NCBI GenBank assembly: GCA_963676605.2
Contig: CAXXSP010000042.1
Location: forward strand, 1-13,830
Direction of reading: 5' to 3'
Length of the DNA: 13,830 bases
Source of the DNA: SABI01 sp963676605
Lineage (GTDB): Bacteria > Spirochaetota > Spirochaetia > Sphaerochaetales > Sphaerochaetaceae
The position numbers and the translations under genes were made by a program. This document shows positions 7,788-13,830 of this stretch, in pieces. A model generated the notes under the pieces. The model was not told the DNA's origin. It saw only the letters and a list, made by a program, of their open reading frames with translations, and did not search any database. Every line of letters begins with the position of its first letter. The stretch's first letter is position 1.

Positions 7788-9598
7788 CTACCGGAGTTCT
7801 TTTCTGAGTCCTTCAATCAGCCGGTTGTTGTCTTCAGTATTTCTGACCGCAAGACGGAGAAGCTGTCTCCCTGGGATTTTCCCCGAGAGATCCTTTACAA
7901 AGATATTATGCCGTATCAGCAGGGAGCGGGTAAGAGCTCGTGCACTTCGGTCTGTGAGTATTTCAACCATGACATAATTTGCCTGCGACGGGATGACGCG
8001 AATATCCTGTATCCCCTGTAACTCTTTCAGAAACCGGGTTCTTTCGGCTCTGATGTGTATTAAGGATTCCTGATAATCTCCCGTGTATCTCTCTGCAATC
8101 TGCATGTAGAACTCACCGAACGAGTTTATGTTCCAGATGGAGACATCCTTCTTCAGATGAGATATCACTTCCTGATTACCGGAAGTGAGAATCCCGAGTC
8201 TGATTCCCGGAATCCCGTACGATTTTGAAATACTTTTCATCACAAACAGATGCGGATTATCAGAGAGGAGATCCTTCTGTATCAACGTCGAATCTGCCTC
8301 ATCAGCGAAGTCGACGAAGGATTCGTCGATAACCAGCTGAATATGCTCAGTGCCCGCCCACTCGACCAGGCGCAGCAGGTCTTGTTTCCCTATATAATTT
8401 CCGCTTGGATTATCAGGGTTCACCACCACGAGATGTGCGATTCCTTTTCCTGTGAAGTAATCGATCAGGTTCTGAGCGCTATAGGAAAAATCCTCGTTAT
8501 CAGGGATGAAATCGATAGATTCCTCTGATCCGTACCGGTTCGGGTATTCTTCGAAGGTCGGCCGGATGAAGCCTGTTTTTCCCCTGAGGATGCTCATCAG
8601 TGATTTTATCAGTTCCGCAGCACCGTTTCCGATAACAATCTGATCGGGTGAAACATTGAAATTCTTTGCTGCCAGAAGTGAGTTCACCTTCATGCCGGAG
8701 GGGTACTGGGTGAGGAGTGTCGTGAAATTAGCTTTCATTTCCTCAATCAGCTGCTGCGGGGGAAAATAGGGATTGACGAGATAACAGAAATCAAGAAGCT
8801 TCGGGTACCTCCAGTACCCTCCATATCGCTCCTGAAGCTTTTCCAGTGACGTCTCATCGTTTTCTCCGAAGAGTGATTCTGCGATATCAAGGTCCTGTAT
8901 ATCATCGATCTCATACCAGGTCTCTCCTGTCAGCCGTTTCGCCTTGATATGGGGATGCTCCAGCATCGTGATCGTTCTCAGTACCTGCTCATAATATTCA
9001 TTGTTTCCCAGTGCCTTCGAATAGGCTTCGAGGAAGGGGACATAAAAGGTGCTGGAAAAATGTCTGCTGAACTTATAGATATTTACCGTCTTGTAATAGG
9101 TGTGCTTTTCCGTGTAGTTCAGGTGTTTCCCGGGAATGAAACGGAGGATCTCGTCGTTTTCGGAGAGGGTAAGGCAGGTTCCATCCATCCAGCTCTCATA
9201 CCTGTCAACAAGTGCGAGGGTCTCTCTCGGGTCATTCACGATGGTGGTGAGGACATCATCGGCACATATGATATCCGATTCAAACAGAATCGTGTCATCT
9301 TCGCAGAGGTGTTCCTTCGCCAGTGCCAGAGAGTAGATATTGTTCGTCTTATCATTAGGACGGGGTTTGTGATGAATTCTATCGGAATAGCGGAATCAAG
9401 GGATTCGATATGATCGATAAGCTTCTGACCTTCATAGCCGACAACAATGATGATCCTGCTGAAATCGTGCATGCCAATCTGACGGAGCATCCGCTCGATC
9501 AGGGTTGTGCCATTCACTTTCACCATACATTTCGTATTGTTCTGCGTGAGTTCTTTTAATCTTTTCCCCATGCCAGCGGCAAGGATAACAGCCTGCAT
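7788..9598 (-). pseudogene. Bifunctional nucleotidyltransferase / PLP-dependent aminotransferase-decarboxylase, frameshifted
   Basis: Two overlapping frames form one ~603-residue gene broken by an apparent one-base loss at 9362-9365. Starting at ATG 9598 (AGAGGAG at 9604-9610, spacer 5), the N-domain has MQAVILAAGMGKRLKEL (NTP-binding G-x-G-x-R), 'KCMVKVNG' (23-30) and 'FITNP' (75-79). After restoring one C, it continues RPNDKTNNIYSLALAKEHL, then 'FESDI' (106-110, metal-binding acidic pair) and 'WYEIDDIQDLDIAE' (228-241). This is the LicC-type cytidylyltransferase pattern. The C-domain is a HisC/CobD-like fold-type I PLP enzyme: 'GNGAAELIKSL' (~324), 'NPDNPSG' (394-400), 'IDESF' (Asp425), 'SISKSYGIPGIRLG' with Schiff-base Lys459, and 'RLAVRN' near the C-terminus. 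Known CobD-like relatives decarboxylate phosphothreonine or phosphoserine, and HisC-like ones transaminate, so the product may be a CDP-amino-alcohol (inference). Without a frameshift, translation ends at 9236; the second frame could restart at GTG 9239. Sequencing error is a serious alternative. Confidence 0.78.
9362..9365 (-). other. Apparent frameshift site in a C-run
   Basis: On the coding strand the sequence reads ACAAACCCCGTCCTAATG. The upstream frame gives T-N-P then non-family residues; one extra C (five instead of four) gives T-N-P-R-P-N-D-K-T-N-N-I-Y-S-L, the expected continuation of LicC-type enzymes. No stop or other lesion occurs on either side, so the gene is otherwise intact. 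Confidence 0.75.
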
Positions 9599-9668
9599 AT
9601 AGTCTCCTCTGACCATCCCCAGGGTACTTCATCCTGAGAAGATGGAATGATGATGGCAGCAAGAAGGC

Positions 9669-9694
9669 CGGGTCGTTCACACGAGTGAGACCCG
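9669..9694. promoter_or_regulatory. Strong hairpin in the leader of the leftward transcript
   Basis: Outer arms CGGGTC (9669-9674) and GACCCG (9689-9694) and inner arms TCAC (9677-9680) and GTGA (9685-9688) give 10 base pairs with a 2-base bulge and a 4-base loop (ACGA). Neither side has a T-run, so it is not a standard rho-independent terminator. It lies about 70 bases ahead of the start at 9598 and could be a 5' leader structure; part of it matches the GTGTGAAC box on the minus strand (9675-9682). Confidence 0.4.
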
Positions 9695-9777
9695 ACTACG
9701 ACACCAGGAATCGTACCATGAGGGATGATAAAAAGCTACTGTACTTCCAAGGTTGCACGAAATGTGTGGGTTCTGTG

Positions 9778-9789
9778 CTGTCTTGACAG
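9778..9789. promoter_or_regulatory. Dyad overlapping the rightward -35 box
   Basis: CTGTCTTGACAG is a 5-bp inverted repeat (CTGTC / GACAG) with a 2-base centre. It contains the TTGACA -35 hexamer, so a bound protein would block or modulate RNA polymerase. The short length means chance is possible. Confidence 0.3.
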
Positions 9790-9811
9790 GAAAAGGTGTG
9801 CCCCCTATGTT
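9783..9811 (+). promoter_or_regulatory. Near-consensus sigma70 promoter for the rightward operon
   Basis: TTGACA (9783-9788) is followed by a 17-base spacer and TATGTT (9806-9811). The -35 is perfect, the spacing is ideal, and the -10 matches four of six consensus positions. Transcription would start near 9818, leaving a leader of roughly 95 bases before the YidC/sulfatase fusion gene. The GTGAACACT boxes sit at about +2 and +29 of that start. Confidence 0.65.
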
Positions 9812-9819
9812 AGGAATGT

Positions 9820-9855
9820 GTGAACACTATGATCACCCGATACGGAGTGAACACT
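9820..9855 (+). repeat. Two direct GTGAACACT boxes downstream of the rightward promoter
   Basis: GTGAACACT occurs at 9820-9828 and 9847-9855, 27 bases apart. Each lies in a short dyad (GTGT-GA-ACAC at 9818-9827; AGTG-AA-CACT at 9846-9855). Their place just after the predicted transcription start fits operator sites. A related GTGTGAAC occurs at 5284-5291 and, inverted, at 9675-9682. Confidence 0.35.
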
Positions 9856-9912
9856 TCCACCGGCACCGAAGGTGTGCTGCTTGACGGAAAGAGTGTATCA
9901 GATTAAGAGGGA

Positions 9913-12654
9913 GTGGGCAGTCTCGTGGGAACGTTTTTCAATGACATTATCATCTATCCGATAGCTGCGATTGTTGAGCTGATGTATGTGTTCTTCATGA
10001 AAGCTCTCGGTGTCGAAGGGCTTGCGATTTTCGGGGTGAGTATCGCGGTGAGCTTTCTCACGCTTCCTCTCTACCATGCTGCAGAACATCTGCAGCAGAA
10101 GGAACGTGCGCTGCGCAAGACGATGCAGCCGGGAGTTGACCGTATCCGGGCCGTGTTCAAAGGTGATGAGCGCTATATGATGCTATCCACGCTGTATCGG
10201 CAGAATCATTACCATCCGATGTATGCCCTGAGAAACTCCCTGAACCTTCTGATCCAGATTCCGTTCTTCATAGCGGCGTATCATTTTCTCAGTCATCTTG
10301 ATGCACTGAACGGAGTCTCCTTCCTTGTCATGAACGATCTGGGTTCACCGGACGGGTACCTGAAGATAGGGGGATTCTCAATCAATGTGCTCCCACTTCT
10401 GATGACGCTGATCAATGTGGTTTCTGGAACGATCTATTCACAGGGGTTCCCGAGAAGAGATAAGATTCAGATCTACGGGATAGCTCTTATTTTTCTCGTG
10501 CTTCTCTACCGTTCTCCTTCCGCTCTGGTGTTCTACTGGACACTGAATAATATATTCTCGCTGGGGAAGAATCTTTTTATAAAGCTGAGACATCCTCTCA
10601 GGGTGCTGTACGCTCTCGCTGCAGCGGGCAGTGTGTTCGCCGCGGGATTCATTATAGTGCAGAACCCTTCCATCACCTTGGTGAAGATTGTGTTCGTCAT
10701 CCTGCTCAGTGCTGCGGTGATCAGCATTCCTTTTATGCTCAGGTTCTTCAATTTCCTGTACCGAAGAATCCTTTCTGTCCTGGAGGAGACGCCTAAGCAG
10801 ACGTTTCATCTCTTCACTTCTTCCTGTCTCCTTCTCTGGATTCTCCACGGGATCCTCATCCCGTCCAATCTCATAGCATCTTCCGTACAGGAATTCGCAC
10901 TCATTGACCCCACAGGGCATCCACTGCGCCTTATCGTGGATACCGCTTTAAAATTCGGCGGTATCTTCCTGTTCTGGCCTCTCATTCTCTACCGGCTTGC
11001 TGCGAAGAAATTGCGGATAGGAGGAGCTGTTTTCTTATTTCTGCTCTCTCTCTCATCTCTCCTGAATGTCTTCGTGTTCAGCAGTTCCTACGGAGTCATC
11101 GATGCTTTACTGGTATTCGAGAATCCAGGACTGCTGAAAGGCTCGATGCTGACATCGCTCCTCTCCTTCACCATCATCCTCGGACTCTTCCTTGCCGCGC
11201 TTTTTCTGATCAGAAGAAAAAGGGTAGCGAATATTGTCCATATCCTTATCATTCTGCTGGCGGCAGAAGGTGTTGCCGCTGGTTTCAGCATCTGGAATAT
11301 TCAAGAAGAGTATAAGGAATATACGAATATTCAGGCTGTTCAGGAGGGATCTGAGCTGACGGGGATACCCGATCCGGTTATTCACCTCTCGAAGGAGGGG
11401 AAGAACGTAGTCATCCTCATGCTCGACCGTTCCATCAGTTCGTACTTCCCCCTGATTATCGAGCAGTTTTCTGAACTCGCAGACCAGTACGCAGGGTTCA
11501 CCTATTACCCTAACACCGTATCGTTCGGAAGCGGAACGCTCACAGGATCACCCGCCCTTATGGGAGGGTATGAATATACTCCCCGGGCAATCAATGAAAG
11601 AGTAGACGAAGCTCTTGTAGACAAGCATAACGAAGCGATGCTCGTTCTCCCGAGAATTTTCAGTGATGCAGGGTACTCCGTTCTCGTCACAGACCCTCCT
11701 CTTTCGAATTATGCCTGGGTAGGGGACTTTACTCCTTTCCTATCCTATCCTGAAATTGAGGTAAAACATCAACTGGGCCTGTACAGCAGAGCCTATATCG
11801 CAGAGCATCAGGCGGATTTCGATACACAGCAGGCGAGTGCAGCCCTTCTCAGTGAACGGTTCCCTGTATTCACCTTGATGATGAGTGCCTCCCCGTTCAT
11901 CCGGGAGGAAATCTATGATAAGGGGAATTACCTCTCTGCGCAGAGTGTTTCCTCGAACTTCGATGAATTCCTTGCCTCCTATGCCGAGCTGTACTACCTC
12001 AGAGAGATGACCTCGGCTGACGGAGAGGGAGATACGTACACCTTCATCGATAACGAGACTACCCATCAGCCGATGTTCCTCTCCTTCCCGGAGGTGTATC
12101 CGACCAGTTACCTGAAAGAAATCTACAACCCTTTCGCAGGTGTTGAAGGGATCAATGATCGTGATATCGGGACGTACCATGTGAATGCTGCATCACTGAA
12201 ACGCATAGCTCTCTGGCTTGACCGGCTGCGTCAGGAGGGTGTGTATGACAACACACGCATCATCATCGTTGCTGACCATGGAAGAGACGTATATATCCCA
12301 GCCTTCGCTGAATTCGAAAAGAACAGCCGTACCTACGGTGATTACAATCCTCTTCTGCTTTTCAAGGATTTCGGAGATACTCATGAGCTCACAACAGATC
12401 GCAGGTTTATGACGAATGCGGACACACCTCTGCTGGCACTGGAGAACCTCCCGATTTCCCCGGTAAACCCTTTTACAGGAAAGAATCTGGTTGAGGAGAC
12501 AGATAAGTCGGAGCCTACCGTGGTAAAAGGCCCCTGGGCTCCACCGAAAACGGGACATCTGATTGAAATTGTTGAAGAACGAAGTTTTCGGGTGAAAGAT
12601 AACATCTTCATTGAAGCAAACTGGCGGCCGATCACCTCTGAGGAGAATAGATGA
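9913..12654 (+). CDS. YidC/Oxa1-like membrane domain fused to an LtaS/sulfatase-like domain
   Basis: This 913-residue protein joins two families. Residues ~15-222 match a YidC/Oxa1 insertase core: a helix ending in LTLPLY (49-54), a charged cytoplasmic hairpin (60-105), a helix LNLLIQIPFFIAAYHFLSHL (110-129), a third around 157-175, and 'SPSALVFYWTLNNIFSLGKN' (201-220), equivalent to 'PSGLvlYWl.nN'. The conserved groove arginine position is Ser47. About seven more hydrophobic segments follow (roughly 230-250, 257-277, 302-318, 345-360, 369-390, 412-434, 440-458). From ~496 comes an alkaline-phosphatase-superfamily domain, probably periplasmic: 'NVVILMLDRS' (Asp505), 'GSGTLTGSPALMGG' (Thr542 best aligned with the nucleophile; no sulfatase Cys), 'TTHQP' (His718), 'IIVADHGRD' (Asp788/His789). 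It probably moves or cleaves a phospho-group on an exported glycan (inferred). The GTG at 9913 is the longest start but has AGAGG only two bases away; GTG 9925, with GGAG 11 bases ahead, may be real. It overlaps the next gene. Confidence 0.82.
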   Translation: MGSLVGTFFNDIIIYPIAAIVELMYVFFMKALGVEGLAIFGVSIAVSFLTLPLYHAAEHLQQKERALRKTMQPGVDRIRAVFKGDERYMMLSTLYRQNHYHPMYALRNSLNLLIQIPFFIAAYHFLSHLDALNGVSFLVMNDLGSPDGYLKIGGFSINVLPLLMTLINVVSGTIYSQGFPRRDKIQIYGIALIFLVLLYRSPSALVFYWTLNNIFSLGKNLFIKLRHPLRVLYALAAAGSVFAAGFIIVQNPSITLVKIVFVILLSAAVISIPFMLRFFNFLYRRILSVLEETPKQTFHLFTSSCLLLWILHGILIPSNLIASSVQEFALIDPTGHPLRLIVDTALKFGGIFLFWPLILYRLAAKKLRIGGAVFLFLLSLSSLLNVFVFSSSYGVIDALLVFENPGLLKGSMLTSLLSFTIILGLFLAALFLIRRKRVANIVHILIILLAAEGVAAGFSIWNIQEEYKEYTNIQAVQEGSELTGIPDPVIHLSKEGKNVVILMLDRSISSYFPLIIEQFSELADQYAGFTYYPNTVSFGSGTLTGSPALMGGYEYTPRAINERVDEALVDKHNEAMLVLPRIFSDAGYSVLVTDPPLSNYAWVGDFTPFLSYPEIEVKHQLGLYSRAYIAEHQADFDTQQASAALLSERFPVFTLMMSASPFIREEIYDKGNYLSAQSVSSNFDEFLASYAELYYLREMTSADGEGDTYTFIDNETTHQPMFLSFPEVYPTSYLKEIYNPFAGVEGINDRDIGTYHVNAASLKRIALWLDRLRQEGVYDNTRIIIVADHGRDVYIPAFAEFEKNSRTYGDYNPLLLFKDFGDTHELTTDRRFMTNADTPLLALENLPISPVNPFTGKNLVEETDKSEPTVVKGPWAPPKTGHLIEIVEERSFRVKDNIFIEANWRPITSEENR

Positions 12655-13830
12655 TGATAGCTCTCTATATTGATCCGGGTACCGGCAGCATGCTTTTTTC
12701 TTTCGTTGTCGGCTTTATCACGATGCTCTATTTTGTCGGAAAGGCAGCCCTCCTTAAGATTAAATTCCTGGTTACCGGAGGGAAAGCAGGACAGGAACAG
12801 CAGGATTCCTATCCTGTTGTTATCTATTCAGAAGGATCCCGTTACTGGAGTGTGTTTCAGCCCGTTATCGAGGAGTTCGAAGAAAGAAACACTCCTCTTA
12901 TGTATCTCACATCTTCTCAGGATGATCCCTTTTTTACCTATACGTTCACTTCTGTACAGGGGGAATACATTGGAGAGGGCAATAAGGCCTACGCACGCCT
13001 GAACCGGCTTGAAGCAGATCTCTGCCTGATGAGTACCCCCGGACTTGATGTGTACCAGCTGAAGCGCTCGAAACGGGTGAAGCACTATGCCCATATCCTC
13101 CATGCTCTCAGTGATGCGACTACGTATCGTCTCTTTGGGCTTGATTATTTCGACTCCGTTCTTCTTTCCGGAGATTTTCAAAAAGAAGACATCAGAACGC
13201 TGGAGAAGCAGAGAGGAATCGACAAGAAAGAACTGCCGGTAGTCGGCTGTACCTACCTCGATGTCCTGCAGAAGAAAGTCTCCTCTCTGAGAAGGAGTTA
13301 CAGTGAATTCACTGTCCTCGTAGCCCCCTCCTGGGGCCCGAGCGGTATTCTCTCTCTCTACGGAGCATCGCTCCTAGATGCACTTGTCGAGACAGGGTTT
13401 CAGATAATTGTTCGACCGCACCCCCAGAGTTCGATCAGCGAGAAGAACATGCTTGATCCCCTTATGAAACGGTACGAGAATTCAGAGGACATGACATGGG
13501 ACTTTCACAGAGAGAACCTGAAAAGTCTTTCCCAGACCGACATCATGATCTCCGACTTTTCAGGTGTCATATTCGACTATGCCTTCCTTTTTGATCGTCC
13601 CTTTCTATACGTGAATGCAGATTTCGATCAGCGTCCCTATGATATGTATGATATCCCCCGGGATCCGTGGCAGTTCAGGATCCTTCCGAAAATCGGGAGA
13701 GAACTCGCTCCTGAGTCCTTCCCTCAGCTGAAGGAAATCCTGCTCGAAACCGTCAAGGATACGACCCTGAAAGAAAACAGAGAACAGGCAAGAGAAACGG
13801 CATGGCAGTACAGGGGAGAGAGTGGAGTTC
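12651..13830 (+). CDS. CDP-glycerol:glycerophosphotransferase-like (TagB/TagF family), N-terminally membrane-anchored (partial)
   Basis: The frame is open from ATG 12651 to the window end (393 codons, C-terminus missing). Its start overlaps the preceding stop as ATGA, and GAGGAG lies 5 bases upstream; a second in-frame ATG follows at 12654. The protein begins MMIALYIDPGTGSMLFSFVV, and a hydrophobic segment to about residue 37 predicts one membrane anchor. The remainder fits the Glyphos_transf family (PF04464): 'KHYAHILHALSD' (144-155, catalytic-type histidines), 'VAPSWGPSG' (224-232, equivalent to 'aPTwR'), 'IIVRPHPQS' (252-260), and 'DIMISDFSGVIFDYAFLFDRPFLY' spanning 297-320, the CDP/phosphate-binding motif. 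Family members transfer phospho-polyol or phospho-sugar units from CDP-linked donors to form teichoic-acid-type polymers. Translational coupling to the YidC/sulfatase fusion suggests they act on the same polymer at the inner membrane. The exact donor (CDP-glycerol, CDP-ribitol or other) cannot be read. Confidence 0.83.
   Translation, partial: MMIALYIDPGTGSMLFSFVVGFITMLYFVGKAALLKIKFLVTGGKAGQEQQDSYPVVIYSEGSRYWSVFQPVIEEFEERNTPLMYLTSSQDDPFFTYTFTSVQGEYIGEGNKAYARLNRLEADLCLMSTPGLDVYQLKRSKRVKHYAHILHALSDATTYRLFGLDYFDSVLLSGDFQKEDIRTLEKQRGIDKKELPVVGCTYLDVLQKKVSSLRRSYSEFTVLVAPSWGPSGILSLYGASLLDALVETGFQIIVRPHPQSSISEKNMLDPLMKRYENSEDMTWDFHRENLKSLSQTDIMISDFSGVIFDYAFLFDRPFLYVNADFDQRPYDMYDIPRDPWQFRILPKIGRELAPESFPQLKEILLETVKDTTLKENREQARETAWQYRGESGV

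Larger units (their letters stand above)
9599..9912. promoter_or_regulatory. Divergent intergenic control region
   Basis: This 314-base stretch separates the leftward and rightward gene runs and has no convincing ORF. It contains, from left to right: the ribosome site of the leftward gene (9604-9610), a strong hairpin (9669-9694), a weak minus-strand -10-like TATCAT near 9726-9731, a dyad over a -35 box (9778-9789), a near-consensus rightward promoter (9783-9811), two GTGAACACT boxes (9820-9828 and 9847-9855), and a small GC hairpin (9863-9875). Such a layout fits coordinated control of the two transcripts. I could not identify a convincing minus-strand -35. Confidence 0.55.

Noticed and set aside
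7286..7807. 173-codon plus-strand open frame opposite the GT4 gene
   Set aside because: It is antisense to conserved GT4 motifs and lacks its own motifs or ribosome site.
7733..7816. TTG start at 7816 extending the GT4 protein by 28 residues
   Set aside because: The extra residues do not look like GT4 sequence, overlap the preceding coding region by 29 bases, and have no Shine-Dalgarno; the ATG at 7732 begins directly at the family's first strand.
10438..10920. 160-codon minus-strand open frame opposite the YidC-like domain
   Set aside because: The very charged product is the expected antisense image of hydrophobic membrane helices.
1..13830. CRISPR arrays, tRNA or rRNA genes, insertion sequences, integrase or attachment sites
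   Set aside because: Reading through the window I saw no regularly spaced repeats, no tRNA-like cloverleaf, no transposase or integrase frame and no terminal inverted repeats; the non-coding space is limited to short gaps.

Overview
The window looks like part of a surface-polymer (capsule or teichoic-acid-like glycan) locus from a bacterium with an outer membrane. Two adjacent signal-peptide-bearing proteins resemble the Wzi family of outer-membrane capsule-assembly beta-barrels, so this is a diderm. Gene style, base composition near 50% GC and the mix of protein families suggest a spirochaete. That taxonomic call is inference from memory, because the window has no rRNA or housekeeping gene.

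The layout is divergent around an intergenic region at about 9.6-9.9 kb. Leftward (minus strand, in transcription order) come: a frameshifted bifunctional nucleotidyltransferase/PLP enzyme (9598 to 7788); a GT4 glycosyltransferase (7732 to 6653); a soluble alkaline-phosphatase-superfamily protein (6541 to 5354); a second glycosyltransferase (5232 to 4015); two tandem Wzi-like proteins (4018 to 2144 and 2120 to 435); and the N-terminus of a third glycosyltransferase that runs off the left edge (380 to 1). Rightward come a 913-residue fusion of a YidC/Oxa1-like membrane domain to a periplasmic sulfatase/LtaS-like domain (9913 to 12654) and, overlapping its stop codon, a membrane-anchored CDP-glycerol glycerophosphotransferase-like enzyme cut by the right edge (12651 to 13830).

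Read together, the genes fit a phosphodiester-containing glycan. The nucleotidyltransferase/PLP fusion could make a CDP-activated amino alcohol. The TagF-like enzyme could transfer a phospho-polyol or phospho-sugar from a CDP donor. The GT4 enzymes would build the sugar backbone. The alkaline-phosphatase-fold enzymes could move phospho-groups such as phosphoglycerol or phosphoethanolamine onto the glycan. The Wzi-like barrels would hold or export the product at the outer membrane.

The least ordinary items are the YidC-like/sulfatase fusion, whose insertase-groove arginine position is serine; the likely one-base frameshift in a C-run inside the nucleotidyltransferase/PLP gene; and several dyads and repeated GTGTGAAC boxes confined to the intergenic gaps, which may be regulatory sites.
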